A stretch of 64,000 nucleotides of DNA from Meconema thalassinum (GCA_946902985.2 OX336392.1:466886693-466950692), one strand, 5' to 3'; positions 32,340 to 45,928 are shown, numbered from the stretch's first letter. Program-made: numbers and translations. The notes: generated from the sequence alone by a model not told the origin.

Positions 32340-32639
32340 ATAGGTAGATTATCACTTGCATACAGTAAACGTCTTAAGTGCCAAAACGTGATCAGCGAGA
32401 ATACACCAGACACATTTAATCATACAAACTGACAGAGGGCTACAGTACATTAAAACGATCAACATTCATTTAGTATCATAGCCTTGAGATGCAGTTCTTG
32501 GTCGGTTTTCCTAAAAAGAAAACTAAAATCCCTAAGTATTAGCATGCTTTGTGATATATGTCGGCGTAAGTTAGAAGACACTGCCTAACAGGAAGTTTAT
32601 TGACTTCTTAATTGTACATACCTCTTAATCTTCTTCTTT
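32340..32639. other. Interior of the hAT remnant, no clear coding
   Basis: Sequence between the RTE 3' flank and the hAT coding remnant. I recognise no motif; it is probably decayed hAT sequence. Confidence 0.4.
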
Positions 32640-32640
32640 G

Positions 32641-32850
32641 CCAGCATTGCACATCGTGACCATGTGCATTCTCAGGCTGTCGAAAAGAAACCTCCTTCGA
32701 AGGTCGCTCAGAATTTTCTTGTACTTTGAGAAGCTGATTTCTACATCACATGATGTCACAGGAGCGTATTTAAACATAGTCAGTTCATTGCTGCTTAGCT
32801 CCGGGTTGTTTTCGCCTAAACCAGATCCATTACCCTCTAAAATGGCTGGA
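32641..32850 (-). pseudogene. hAT transposase C-terminal dimerisation domain
   Basis: The minus-strand frame reads LTMFKYAPVTSCDVEISFS, then KYKKILSDLRRRF and DSLRMHMVTMCNAG. This is the C-terminal dimerisation motif of one hAT branch, in which SCDVERSFS is usual (I replaces R here). The upstream part was removed by the CCCCC-ATC insertion at 32,851. It is a different hAT branch from the one at 4.4-6.0 kb. Confidence 0.75.
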
Positions 32851-33502
32851 CCCCCAGGGGCTCACTTCTAGTGGGCGTGGGTTGGCGACCACGGGGCCCC
32901 AGCTGAGTCCGGCATTGCTTCCACTTACTTGTGCCAGGCTCCTCTCCGTCTTCATTCCTGTCGACCTCACTTAGTCACCCCCCAGGGGCTCACATCTAGT
33001 GGGTTGTGGGTTGGCGACCACGGGGCCCCAGCTGTGTCCGGCATTGCTTCCACTTACTTGTGCCGGGCTCCTCTCCGTCTTCTTTCCTGTCGACCTCCCT
33101 TGGTCAACTCTTGTTCTCTTCCGACCCCGACGGTATTAGGTTATCCGAGGCCTAGGGAGTCCTTCACTTTCCCGCCTTAATTGGCCCTTGTCTCATCTTT
33201 CCTGATGCCCTCCTTCTGTGAGGGGTCAGCCTTCTTTTTCTTTTCCTTTTACCTCCTGCCTTGTGCTCAAGGCCCTTAAGGAGGCAGGGTGTATGTAGCC
33301 CCACCAATTCTGGTGCACCCTAGATAATGCTACACCCTCAGGGGCTCACGGCTGGTGAGTTCGGGAGTTGGCGACCCCGAGGGATTCCTGAGCTGGGTCC
33401 GTTTTCCCCTTTTGTCCCTTACCTTTGGGGCGGACCTTCTCCTCTCTCCCCTCCCCTCTCCTCTCCTCTTTTCCTTCTATTTCCTTTTCTCTTTAAGATT
33501 CC

Positions 33503-34133
33503 TCCCCCAGGGGCTCACATCTTGTGGGCGTGGGTTGGCGACCACGGGGCCCCAGCTGAGTCCGGCATTGCTTCCACTTACTTGTGCCGGGCTCCTCTCT
33601 GTCTTCTTTCCTGTCGACCTCACTTGGTCAACTCTTGTTCTCTTCTGACCCCGACGGTATTAGGGTATCCGAGGCCTAGGGAGTCTCTTCCTTTCCCGCC
33701 TTAATTGGCCCTTGTCTCATCTTTTCTGATACCCTCCTTCTGCGAGGGGTCAGCCTTCTTTTTCTCTTCCTTTTACCTCCTGCCTTGTGTTCTAGGCCCT
33801 TAAGGAGGCAGGGTGTATGTAGTCCCACCACTTCTGGTGCACCCTAGATAATGCTACACCCTCAGGGGCTCACGGCTGGTGAGTTCGGGAGTTGGCGACC
33901 CCGAGGGATTCCTGAGCTGGGTCCGTTTTCCCCTTTTGTCCCTTCCCTTTGGGGCGGACCCTCTCCTCTCTCCCCTCCCCTCTCCTCTCCAATCCTCTCC
34001 TCTTTTCCTTATTAGTTAGTTTTAGTTTTAAGTTTAAATTTCATTTTCATCTTCACGATCACCCACACCATCAGGGGCCGATCGCCTAGATGTTAGGCCC
34101 CTTAAAACAACAATTATCATCATCATCATCATC
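33503..34133 (+). mobile_element. Short CCCCC-ATC element nested in the form B copy
   Basis: Starts at CCCCCAGGGG and ends with the hairpin (here GGGGCCGATCGCC) and (ATC)n. It is flanked by the 11-bp TSD TTTAAGATTCC (33,492-33,502 and 34,134-34,144). It has a form A 3' end but only a short pyrimidine-rich middle (CTCTCC...TCCTTATTAGTTAG), about 630 bp in all. Confidence 0.92.
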
Positions 34134-36128
34134 TTTAAGATTCCCGCACTGTTTTTGTTACTCGAATCACCGTGTATCTAAATTCCCTTTTAGCGATTTT
34201 TAAGGCATTTTTGATCTATGTTGCATTTTGTAAGTTTTTTCGATCTAAATTACATCTCGCTATTGTTTTCAACCTCAATTGCATTTTGTAAAGATTGACA
34301 ATCTAAATTGCTTTTTAGTAAGTCTTTCAATGCAGGTTGCGGGGCCTTTTAGTGAGTATTTTGAATTTCAATTGCATTTTGTATATATTTTCAACCAAAA
34401 CCGCATTTCGCACGAATTTTGAATCTAAATTGCATTTTGTTTGGTGGGCATTTTGCACATATTTTGATTCTCAATTGCATTTTGTGGGTATATTGAATCT
34501 AAATTACATTTTGTCAAGTATTTTCAATCTAAATTGCTTTTTGTAAGTATTGTCAATCCACATGAGTCGTTAGAATAAGCGTACATTTTGTAAGCATTTT
34601 CAATTTCAATTGCATTTTGTAAGTATTTTGAATTTCGATTGCACTTTGTGAATAATTTGGATAGGAACTGGGATAAGGCCTATTTCAATCTGAATTGCAT
34701 TGTGTATTTTCAATTTCAATTGCATTTTGTAAGTATTTTGAACCTCAATTGCATTTTGTACGTATTTTCGATCTCATTTGCATTTTGTAAGTATTTTGAA
34801 TTTCAGGTGCATTTTGTAAGTATTTCGACGCTACATTGCATTTTGTACGTATTTTGAACCTAGCCTTCATTTTGTGGATCTTTGCGTTCTAAATTCCGTT
34901 TTGTAAGAACATTTTGTGAGTCGTTTCAATCCGAGTTCCTTTTTGTAAGTATTTTCCGTCTCACTTAATTTTCGTTCTGGTTTCCGTTTCATTATCATTT
35001 TCGCTATCACCCAGATCATTAGGGGCCGATAACCTAGATGTTAGGCCCCTTAAAACAACAATTATCATCATCATCTCAATTGCATTTTGTAAAGATTGAC
35101 AATCTAAATTGCTTTTTAGTAAGTCTTTTAATGCATGTGCCCGGGCCTTTTAGTGAGTTTTTTTTTTGAATTTCAATTGCATTTTGTAAGAGTTTTCAAC
35201 CAACGCCGCATTTCGCACGAATTTTGAATCTAAATAGCATTTTGTTTGGTGGGCATTTTGCACATATTTTGATTCTCAATTGAATTTTGTGGGTATTTTG
35301 AATCTAAATTACATTTTGTCAAGTATTTTCAATCTAAATTGCTTTTTGTAAGTATTGTCAATCCACATGAGTCGTTAGAATCACCGTACATTTTGTAAGC
35401 ATTTTCAATTTCAATTGCATTTTGTAAGTATTTTGAATTTCGATTGCACTTTGTGAATAATTTGGATTGGAACTGGGATAGGGCCTATTTCAATCTGAAT
35501 TGCATTGTGTATTTTCAATTTCAATTGCATTTTGATGATGATGATGATGATAATTGTTGTTTTAAGGGGCCTAACATCTAGGCTATCGGCCCCTGATGGT
35601 TTGGGTGATCGTGAAGGTGAAAATGAAATTAAAACTTAAAACTAAAACTAACTACTAACCTATATACTAGAAGAAGAAATGGAAAACTAAAGGAGAATAA
35701 GGCAAATAAAGGACAGGAGGAAAAGAAATGCCCACAACCCTCGAAGAAGGCGGATTGAGGGACTTGGAAGGAAGGAGAGCCATGAAAGGCAGAGAGGAAA
35801 GTGAAAGAGGAGAGGGTCCGCCCCAAAGGTAAGGGACAAAAAGGGAAAACGGACCCAGCTCAGGAATCCCTCGGGGTCGCCAACTCCCGAACTCACCAGC
35901 CGTGAGCCCCTGAGGGTGTAGCATTATCTAGGGTGCACCAAAAGTGGTGGGGCTACGTACACCCGGCCTCCTTGAGGGCCTTAAGCAGAAGGCAGGAGAT
36001 AACATGAAAAGAAAAAGAAGGCTGACCCCTCGCAGAAGGAGGGAATCTGAAAAGATGAGACAAGGGCCAATTAAGGCGGGAAAGGAATTGACTCCCTAGG
36101 CCTCGGATACCCTAATACCGTCGGGGTC

Positions 36129-37003
36129 TGGAAAGGGGTGTACCAAGTGGATGTGGTACATCCTAAGGGATTTAGACAGAATGAAGTTTCGGGCACAAAA
36201 GGTGATAATGAAGGACAGAGCGGGAAAAGACCAAAAAGTTAAGATTTAGATTTAAATGATATTTATTTAATATAAAGCGAATATGTCGCCAGGAATGATA
36301 GCTTCAAAGAAATTACTTTAAAAACTGACAATAAAAAATTAATAACAATTAAAAGGTACTTGTTTCTCCAGGAAACATAAATAGAGCAGTGACTAACTTT
36401 AAAGTATTAAATATAAAATTACTAAAAAAGAAGCATAATAATTTAAATTCATTCCAAAGTGGATTAAAATGAAATACTCTTCTGACGGAAAGAATCCGGG
36501 CAGAATAAAGGACGTGAAAGGGTACCACCTCTTCTAAGGTACGATACAAGAAGTATCAGGCCGGCAGTCGGAGGTCCTCAGTAGCTGGCGGCAATTTAGT
36601 GCGCCCGCTCTGGCGGTGCGAGGTCAGTCTGGCATGTTCCAGGGTTCCGGGTTCGGAACTAGAGTAGATGATGATAGGTTCTCCTAAAGATAGCGACCAG
36701 CATAGAGAGGCTCTTGGTAATACCTCCTGCGGCTGGTGAAATGATGTTCTCAGAATTACGATTTGCAGAGTAGATCCATATTGAAGATTTTTGGTTGAAG
36801 TGCAGGCTGATGAATTTAGACTGCCCGGCCAGGCCGCCAAGTCCAGCAGAGAGAATATGCCGGCGGAGAAGAGACTCCGGCAGCCAGAGGTACCCCGAGA
36901 GGGCAGTAACCCCAGCAGGGATGTTGGTGAGCAGATGTGATCAGTCGCAGAGTAGTGGACAAGAGTAGGCACTGTAGGCCGGGAGACCTCAGGCTATATA
37001 GCG
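36129..37003 (-). repeat. BEL/Pao 3' LTR, part 1
   Basis: Equals 51,315-52,189 in length and, by eye, in sequence. It ends in TATATAGCG, duplicated at 45,532-45,540, where the DNA transposon entered. Confidence 0.9.
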
Positions 37004-37392
37004 CGTGGCCCACGAAAGATACTGGCCCCAGTGCGAGCAGCCATCTTGTCTGTGACGTAGGCGAAGTAGTGACTCCGGTTGAGAAGACTTGTTTGTGAAT
37101 AGCAGTGTGAGAATAGTTAGTGTTTTATAAAGTGTCATGTCCAACTTTACATCCAACTTGTGTTGTGGTGCATCATGTAGCTGCAATAATCACGTAGCCT
37201 ACAGGGTAAGTGTTAACACTTTATTTCTCATTAATGACACAGGTTAATCAAACGCAAGTGTGGTGCAGGTTATGTACGAACTTACGTTAGCCTAATATTG
37301 TGGATGTTAAGGACTATTAGAATGCATGCTAAGTTAATTATCTGAGTTAAAGTTAGATATTTAATGAATGTGTCTCTTTACAGGAAATCAAA

Positions 37393-37605
37393 ATGCCGAG
37401 ATGCTGTAATGTGGCTGGCTGTAAGAACAATTACAGATCCCAGCATGAAAATGTTTCTACATTTTCTCTCCCAAAGGACGAAAAATTAAGAAATATATGG
37501 CCTAGAAAAATTCCCACTGACTTCTCTAAAGTGAGCAAGCCTATAATTTGTATAAAACATTTTCCTGATAGCTCTGTTTTCAGGACAGAGCAAGTTGATG
37601 GGTAA
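37393..37605 (+). pseudogene. THAP zinc-finger domain of a P-like transposase
   Basis: The frame starts MPRCCNVAGCKNNY, continues with FSLPKDEKLRNIW and ends with IICIKHFPDSSVF. This C2CH arrangement defines THAP domains, which bind the transposon ends. A candidate first intron precedes it (GTAAGT at 37,205, acceptor TTTACAG before 37,384). The frame stops at 37,605 in VDG, followed by several stops. A related acidic block (37,763-38,053, with SLSDISEHF and VPIITGSVCILNN) resembles the segment after the THAP domain in P-like transposases. The catalytic core was not found. Confidence 0.65.
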
Positions 37606-37762
37606 ATAAAGACATTTGCTAGGAGTTACCCGAAGTTGAATCCTGATGCAGTATCTTCAATATTTTCGAATTTGCCAGAATAGCTATCCATTCCTGGGCC
37701 TTCTTCTAGAAGACTGTGTGATGCAGAGGTAGAAAATCTCGGATAAAGCCATAGAAGCGAGC

Positions 37763-38053
37763 TTGGAAGACTTCAGACACTACGAAGAAGAGAATTCTGT
37801 GCACAGTCTATCGGATATATCTGAACACTTCTCCTCCAACAGGAATAAATTTAAGCAGGAATGGACACATATCAAGACAGAAGACAAGTTGGTGAAGTAC
37901 TTGAAGAATTTGAGTGATGCAGTGCCCATAATTACAGGTTCTGTGTGTATTCTAAATAACCTCAGCATTGAGTCAATGGGTTGCAGATTCCCAAACATTA
38001 AGTTCCACAAAACTTTCTTTGCATTACTGATAAAAATTCATTTGATGAACTAG
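37763..38053 (+). pseudogene. Post-THAP region of a P-like transposase
   Basis: A 96-codon frame whose central part (SLSDISEHF, then KLVKYLKNL and VPIITGSVCILNNLSIE) parallels the block at 60,875-61,108 (SLCELKEKL, PVIKYSVVVSESLDVSV). I read both as the segment between the THAP finger and the RNase H-like core. The assignment rests on this parallel only. Confidence 0.4.
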
Positions 38054-38639
38054 CCTACTTCAGTTCATTGAAAATTCTGAGTGCGATGAAAATGGAAGAA
38101 AGTTGTCAGTAGTGAATGCTCCTGTGAACACCCTACAGAGAAGTTTTTCGAGTGATGATTGCACACCCTTATAATTTTTAATAGAGCAAATTAATTTTTT
38201 AGATGTTAGGTAAACAATCGTAGGTACAGTGGAGACACGTTACTCTTGGCAGCTTCCATATAATATGTTCAATTGTCATCAGTGTACAAAAAGTTACATC
38301 GGAGTGGTCATATTTATCTGCCTCATCCATCAAATCTTCAAAAGTTGCTTGGTAAGTTTGATTTGAGTACTTTTGACATTATTGGGAGTATTGAGTAGCC
38401 TATCTCAGTCTAAAGAAGAATAATTTCTTGAAAGATCATGAATGTTCATAAATTACTTTTACCGTAGTTCATTTTAATGGAAAAGTTGAACTGTACTCTT
38501 CTAAAGTCATGGCGAGACAAAGCCATTGGTCGCTACTTGGTTAGGCGACTATCTGGACCAAAATTATTGTTAGTAGGCCTAGTACAAGCAAGGAGGTCTG
38601 GGGTTAGGTTTGTGTTTGTACGCAAAGAATACTCTGTAT

Positions 38640-41600
38640 TGCCGGTACCAATAATGAGCACTGGCAGTTGTCAAAGCTAACACGTGAGGAAATGCTGCGT
38701 TGCCACTGAGGCAGATCATGACTCATAACATTCCAAGAAGTTTCCAGGAAGACACAAATACTGGGATCTGTGGTGTGTCAGCCGTATTCGTGTGAAGGGT
38801 CAATTAAACATTGCGATGCACGCGAGTTTAGGGGAATTTTTAGTTGCCTAATCGCTCTAGCTGCTACTAACTTAATTATGGGTCTATTCCTTTCATCGCC
38901 CCCTCTTCGTCACTTGTGTCTGAATTGGATCTGGAATTGCTTTCCAGGGAAACTATGAACCAATCTACCCTATCATCGAGTATACATTCACGTTTCGTAG
39001 CCTCATCCAGTTCTCGTTGCACTATTAACACAAAACGCTTCCAGTTTTATGAAGTCACTTCCCTAATAGCCTAAACGGTAAGCTTCTCAACCTCACGGAG
39101 TGTGAAATTCTTATTATGCCGTGCTAGATAACCCTTCACTTGACCCCATATCATTTCTATAGGATTGAAGTGGCAATGATATGGGGCAGCGTGATGATCT
39201 CATGGCCATGCTTTCTCGCCAGTTCATCCACGTGGTAGCCTACATGGGTTTAGGCTTGCGCTGCTGTATAAGGTTGAGAAGGATATTAATTCTGAATGAA
39301 AGTGGAACGCGGCTTATACACTTGTAGCAGACATGAATGTACTTTTACATACCTTGTGTCCTTGTTTCATTTTTTGGGCGATATTACGTATTGAAATTAG
39401 GAACCCTAATTAAAACTTACTACTGAACCTCATATATGTGCTAAAGTACGTAAATATGTGTTTTTGTTTTTTGCTATTTTAAAAACAGCTGCCATGCTTC
39501 GATAGCACTTGATCTCGTTTAACCGTCATCAAGGCTCACTCTAGCAGCACGCACCGAGGCACACATGTGAGATACAAAATCACTGTTGATAGAAAGAAGT
39601 GGGATGCAAAATCACTGTTGATAAAAAAAAGAATCATCGGGACACGTTAGGCAGTAACCATTGCCAAAATTCATTGATCTGGGCGCGTTAGGCTGTAACC
39701 ATTGTCAAAAACCATTGGATTGGACAAAGTGTAGGTAAGAATGGTCGGGTGTAGGTGCAGCCTTGGCCGCGCGCTACTAGCGGGGCATGGTTGACACAAA
39801 ACCATTGATCTGGGCGCGTTAGGCTGTAACCTTTGTCAAAACCACAGTTGTGCGGGAAAAAATACACATACTTATTACAGGAGAGCGATATACTGCATAG
39901 TTATTACAGAGCAGATAACAAAAAACACTCATTTCAGCCGTACAGAGATGCGAAATATTGCACACACTAGCATAATTAGAGTCGTGAACTGAGTGCAGCG
40001 AACGAATGATGCCCACTAGAGAGTAAATTGGGCACTTTTTTGTTTCACATAGTACCGTAAGGGCGAGGTTGGCAGTACTGTTATGGTACTTTTTTGAAGA
40101 TTGATTTGAACAATGGCGCTCACTGCTGTAATTTTCGCTATATTTGGAATGGCTGGGTGTGTCACAGACGGCGGAGGAGGAAACATCTATTAAAACATTG
40201 CTTCCTGATTTATTTCTCATCCTTTTATAAGGTATTTTGGCGAATTCATGTATTATATAGAATGTTATCGCTCGTTCTATGTTCATTCAGCACTACCGAG
40301 AAGGATTCCATTTGTCCGAGAGCTGTCGCATGGTAGGTTACACGATGGTGGTCCAGCCATTCCAACATTCGTGACTTCGTACTTAAAGTTGTTGGAGCTT
40401 ATTCTATCTGACCTATGTGGTACGAAGCATTGTCCATTACAATAACACTGTGTTCAGGGATGTTGGGTAACAATTGTTCCTGGAACCATTTTAGTCCATG
40501 TCTTCATGGTAATCACGAGTTCTTTTCGACCTAAAGAGCAAAAGTGTATTATTAACAAATCCGTGTGATAGCCCGGCATATAGAATAATAAATCGACCCC
40601 CTCTGCCTGACGGCCCTTCCTTGTCCCCTGAACTGAGTTGTCACTCCAACCCTTAGATACTGTGTGACCAGCATTGACCCTCATTTCACCTAACCACACA
40701 ATATCGATAACATTTTTGCCCTATTAACTTAAGTTTTGAATTTTCCAGTAGCCTATTTTCACCCAATTTTCACCAAATTTTGAAGGTTCTTTAAAGTGAG
40801 CATAATTAAGGGAATTCTAAACTTTGGAGCTATTTGGTTCAGTCATTTAGAAATTATAACATTTTATGTAATAAATATGCAAATTTTGAAAATGTCCCAG
40901 GTACATCAAATTTAAAGTTATCAATCTAAAACTTCTATGGAATGATCATCAATGGTCTACAAATAAAAATTGGTATTACTTTTAAAATCAGTGCAAATGG
41001 TTTATTATTAAAATGTTTTTATCTTAGAATGACCTGTTGTTCTGTTAAAATATGTCATTTTTTTCAAATTTGAACCTAAATATTTCTGAAAGTTATTAAT
41101 ATTTTTCAAAATGGATTCCACACATTATTAAGACCACAAAGTTGTATGTGCAAAACAAGTTTGAAGGTAATGGGATCAAAAGGCAGGCAACTGGAACATT
41201 TAAAATGCTGAAAAATATAGTATTGAGAAAAACCTAACTTTATTAAGAAAAACAGTATTTTAGTGGAATTTCCTGCATCAAGACTTCCCTGAGTTGACAA
41301 ATCACTTTTCCCACACTTCAGAGGTAACTTATTACTAAACCCATCTTTCTCCCTGACGTTGACACGAAGATTTACTGCCACATTCACCACACAGTTCTGT
41401 AAACAAATTTTGGAGGGCACCCATATATGAATGAGAATGTGCTTGTCATTAACACTAGGTCTAACAGTATTCTCCTCACTAAAATAGGCCTATTCCAGTT
41501 TTCTGACACTGGCAGAAGAAGTAGTTGCAGCTGTTGAACTTGCATTACTTAACTTCACATGTAATATCACCCCACTGTTTGTCAACATTCAAAATAGCAC

Positions 41601-43215
41601 TATTCCATTTCTTTGTTTCACAGACTTTCGGTTTACGCCATCGACTAGATACAGAATACATCTAATAAACTGCACACAAATCTCTAAAATACCATTAACT
41701 TACACAAGTTCCACCACTCACAGTAAACCAATAAAAATATAATTCTTGCGAATAAACTTCACTAAAGCCACTGACCATCAAAATAAACAAAGACGCATGG
41801 TTCCACTATGTATCCAAAATGGCCTATACTTTACTACAAACCAAAATACTTCTGTTCGATGTTAAATATGTGCATGTGTATAGTAATGATATTCTTTTAG
41901 TGAATGCCATACAGCTAAAAATTATATGGGATAAGAAAATAACATGTACGGTAAGAAAAGTTTCACACTTGACAAACATTGCCTAGGTTACTCATAACTG
42001 ATAAATTGACCAACAGATGGCACCATAAGCTTGTATTCAGATGATTGGCATGATAATCTTGGCCAAGAGTATGAAATTACAACAAAATTGAGGGGGTTTT
42101 TGGTTCTAGGAAGTAGGCGTTGCCCATATCAAGACCTAAGCACGTGTTCTTTAAAAGCCCCCGTAAGGATTTAAAAATGGCCGTACATAAAAAACAAATG
42201 TATATTTAAGTGCCCCAAGTGATAAGGTAACTTCTAGGGCATGAAACCAGATTTTGGTTTTTTGTTTGTAATTTTTGGCCTACAACTCAGTAGGGTCTCC
42301 CCATTTCATGTAGGAACTGACACCTCAAAGCCACAATATCTGGCCTCTCCATGATCACCTTCCCCCCATTAATTTTCTTATATTTAAATCCCAGATCGTG
42401 CAACACTTTCAGTGAAGAAAGGCTTCCTTGAAATAATTGTGCCTCTCTTAGCAAAAACAAGAAGTTTGCGACATGTTGGAATTTCTTCCCTAAAATAATA
42501 TCTATAAATATGCCGTCTAACAGCATCTTGTTGAAAGCCATCTAAATTAGTGACCACCCCTTCTCTATGCCTCTTCTTCCCTGGAGTTGATAGTTTAGAC
42601 GGGCCAGCATCATCAGACAGGAACTTCCCTTCCGTCACTCAGTATGCAGTGATTTCACTCACACCAAGAGTCTTGGAAATTCTTTTCCTCACCTGAACAA
42701 ATGGAATCAGAGGTTTCTCCCGTAAGTGCATACTTTCCTCTTCTTCCTCCATAAAATTCCTCACCGCACATACCATCTCCTTTACTTGGCTATGGAGAGT
42801 CACACCACGGCCTGAAGTTGTTCTGTCGCAGAGAATGGATCCTGGGCCATCCGCGAGCATGTACCGATGCCATTTTTACACAACGAAAATAGACACGATG
42901 ATGCAAATAAAAGAAATAAACTCAAAATCTGTATATACACACGCTTCCAACAAAAACAGAAGGATAACGTTTACTGTAGCCTATGAAAGAATAAGCAAAT
43001 GCACTTCAATATATACACGGGATATTACTAATGGCAGTGACGAGTTAGTTCACAGTAGAACACTGCGTCAAACCATGTGCTCACTGTTGTGTCAGCATTC
43101 ATTGCAACACTGCTCGCTGTTGCTATGGACACAGTTACCCCTCTTGTCTCCACTCCTCACCTCACTATTCAAGCGGATGGCAGCTTGCACCGTTCATATT
43201 TTGTAAATCAGAGTA
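38640..43215 (-). mobile_element. Decayed DDE_3 (Tc1/IS630-like) transposon inside the THAP element
   Basis: Its outer segments, 38,640-38,745 and 43,040-43,215, match in inverted orientation the two halves of the short element at 12,340-12,620, which brackets nothing. Between them lie the N- and C-terminal parts of a DDE_3 transposase. I infer an autonomous parent about 4.6 kb long and its internally deleted offspring elsewhere in the window. Exact termini and TSD were not found. Confidence 0.5.
38990..42860 (-). pseudogene. DDE_3 transposase pseudogene in pieces
   Basis: Read leftward. 42,860-42,639 has PFVQVRKRISKTLGVSEITAY. 42,638-42,287 has NLDGFQQDAVRRHIYRYYF, then SLSSLKVLHDLGFKYKK and ERPDIVALRCQFL (helix-turn-helix region). 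40,699-40,454 has AGHTVSKGWSDNSVQG. A shifted frame near 40,495-40,430 has WFQEQLLPNIPEHSVIVMDN, with the second catalytic D. 39,200-39,065 has PYHCHFNPIEMIWGQVKGY, with the catalytic E. The order and motifs fit the insect DDE_3 family. Frameshifts, and about 1.6 kb of AT-rich DNA at 40.7-42.2 kb that may be intron, separate the blocks. Confidence 0.7.
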
Positions 43216-45440
43216 TAACACATAGAATTTAACATGTATGCAGCGTTTAAACCCTAAGTGTTGTCCACGTTGTCATGGAAGATGCAATTTTGTGTCTAGG
43301 GGAATTTTGTAAGTGTGAATTCCATTCCATGTCCACATTAAAGCTATTGACACAAGTTGGCAGGCTTGTTTTGTTGAGATAAATTAGAGATGAAAATAGT
43401 ACAAGAGTTAATACAAGACTCTATCGTTGCCAAGGCTGCAAGATACCAATATAATTGATAGTGATTTTGTACTGCATAAGGAAACAGTAGCAAGGCAGCT
43501 GGAATCAAGTTAGACATGTCCAGTCCTCAAATTGTGTTCATGCATCTTTGTAACGATGAATTTGTAACCCACTAAGCTCCAGTGAGATTGAGAAATGGTG
43601 TCAGAAAAATTTAAAATCCTGAAGAGATCATGAATCATCAGCAGGGTATAATGGCTGTAGGCCCTATGTGCAGTGCAGGATTTTTTGAGAATATTAATAG
43701 CTGGAGGATATTAGATCCTAATAATCGTCAGTAATATATCCAAGATCAGCAAGATATCACCTTTATAGCCTACTTGGTGAAACCTGCAAACTTCATTTTC
43801 TACATTCTAAGATTCTTCCAGACAATGTGTTAATGTGCTTGAGATGCTTATATTTATAACCAATATCCTAAATAAAATAATGTCTGTAATACATTTTGTG
43901 TGTGCTTATTATAATTTAGTGTAAACATTACTGTGTCATTGGAGGAAGATTACTTGCAATTTGCTAGTGTTCTTGAAGATACGGGCATAGTTTTGTACTC
44001 CAGGGCCCTACCAATCACCACATCCATAATTCTCTGTTAAAGCTCTAGATTTACCCATTTCAAACCGATTTACCCAGTGTGTAGTACTGTTAACTGCTTA
44101 TGTTAACAGGATGCCCATGTTCTTTTTCAGGGGGAATGGATGTGGTGAGGATTATGCGATATTTTCTGGGAGGAAGGGGAAGGGGGGGACTGGGTATGTT
44201 ATAAAATTCTTCATCCCTAGACCACCAGGGTGAAACAAAAAATAGAAAAAATAATTAAAAGTTGAGGAATGCTTTCATTTGAATAATTTGAAGGGTCTCG
44301 TTTGACATTTGGTGGAGATCTTGGACATCTTATTGGGAGGGAGATACCATGTCCGTGTAGCCAGCATAGATCCAAATTACAATGGCAAGTATGGTCTTTC
44401 TTTAATTTTAATAAATGGAACAGTTCCACCTACATGGAGTAGGGGTAAGTAAAGTGGCTTCTTGTCCAGATGACCTGTTTTGCGAAGGAGTATTTGAAAC
44501 CTGATATAGGATTTAGTCTTCAAAGCTTCGCACAAAGGCTCTTGATAGAAATGATTTGAATCCCACTCCTTGCATCCTGGAAGTGTCTTCCCAACTCAAC
44601 TGTAAATAAAAGCTAACTGAAAACCACTACCATATCCTTTTCTATTACAAGTACAGTACACACATAAGTGCATGGGGCTGATATCCACGACATTTCAATC
44701 CACTGGATTAACTCACAATGAATAAGTTTCCAAGGTCCTTCATTTGTAGTAATATACTTCGTTATAAAAATCTTGAGCCCATAAAACCATAAATTTGACC
44801 TAAGCCTAACTGGGAACGGGAGAGAACCGTTAAACATGTCCAACATGAAGGTAGTTGCCACAAGAAGTAAACCTGCCACTGTAGGGGATTGGTGTCAGAT
44901 AAAAGGCTCTCTGCTAAAGGAGGTAAGTATAATCTCAGCAATTCATATATGTATCTGAAGTAGTCCTATGCATTAAATTTTTGTTGTTGAAGCCTTCTCA
45001 AAAAAGCAAAATGCTAAAAACCACGAGTGTAGGCTCAAATTTCTTATATTCGTTTTTATTATTTTGGGGCATGAATGACCCTTCCCTTGCAATAAATGAA
45101 GCACTGAATACTTTCTCCTAATGCAATGCTTGGTTGTTTCTTCTTTTTTTAAAATTCCAGCTGCTTTTAAAGTTAAACTCACATGTAAACTGGTATATAT
45201 GGAAACAACTTATTGATGAACGAAGATAAGAGGATAATATGAACAGTTTTGTATATCTGCATAAACTGGAACATCCATTCAACGTTTGTATTACACTGCT
45301 TAATATTCTACTGCTCTAAGGTTTTGAGCTAGTGATAGGGGTGGATTTCTTCCACAGCTTTTAACTTTATTTTTGAGTATCCTTAAATTCACAATAACAA
45401 ATTACTCGGCTATTGGTAGGCTTCTATAGATGAGAATACC
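43216..45440. other. Non-coding remainder of the THAP element
   Basis: AT-rich sequence with no recognised motif, followed by a GC-rich subterminal block (GCGAGGCGAGCGAGCG near 45,460) before the right end of the element. Confidence 0.5.
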
Positions 45441-45540
45441 TTGGTGCAATCAATGCGGCGAGGCGAGCGAGCGACACCACTCCTCTGACGTCACAGATCC
45501 GCGCCATGGCCTGTCTTTCTCGTCGGCCACGTATATAGCG

Positions 45541-45884
45541 GTAGTGACGTCAGCGCGCGGAACCTTCTAGCATGAAGGTGTGGCGAGAGAGCAGCCAATC
45601 ACAGCACAGCCCCATGCACAATGCGAGCGTCACCGCTGGAGAGAGCTCAGTGCTCGTGAGAAAATGTGACGGTATAGTACGTCTAGAAAGACACTACAGA
45701 AAACAGGTGAGTAGACATGAATATTACAGAAAAGCAATTAAATTGAAACACCAATATTAAACAAATCAGAACACCGCGTTCAGACTGCAATTCACGAAAT
45801 TAAAATAATGGGGCAGAAAAATTGAACGTGTGTTTCACACCGTAAGGGAAACATAGCCAACAAAAAACATTCGCAAAGCGAACA
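45541..45884 (-). repeat. BEL/Pao 3' LTR, part 2
   Basis: Equals 52,190-52,533 and ends in GCGAACA. On the coding strand the sequence just inside is pyrimidine-rich, so no classical polypurine tract is obvious. Confidence 0.9.
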
Positions 45885-45928
45885 TGCTGGGAGGGGCGAG
45901 AAAAAATTGCAGTAAGAAAGCGCAGAAG

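Larger units (their letters stand above)
37004..45531 (+). mobile_element. THAP-domain DNA transposon inserted in the BEL/Pao LTR
   Basis: An 8,528-bp insertion flanked by the 9-bp repeat TATATAGCG (36,995-37,003 and 45,532-45,540; a true 8-bp TSD plus one chance base is possible). Its ends are inverted: CGTGGCC...GGCCACG, with further imperfect similarity over about 60 bp including TCTGTGACGT at 37,049 and ACGTCACAGA at 45,488. It encodes a THAP finger near the left end, as P-type transposons do. The unbroken LTR at 51,315-52,533 is the empty-site control. Confidence 0.85.

Noticed and set aside
36349..36972. Open frames of 66 and 138 codons repeated at 51,535-52,158
   Set aside because: They lie in the two BEL/Pao LTRs, which explains their identity; no protein domain is visible.
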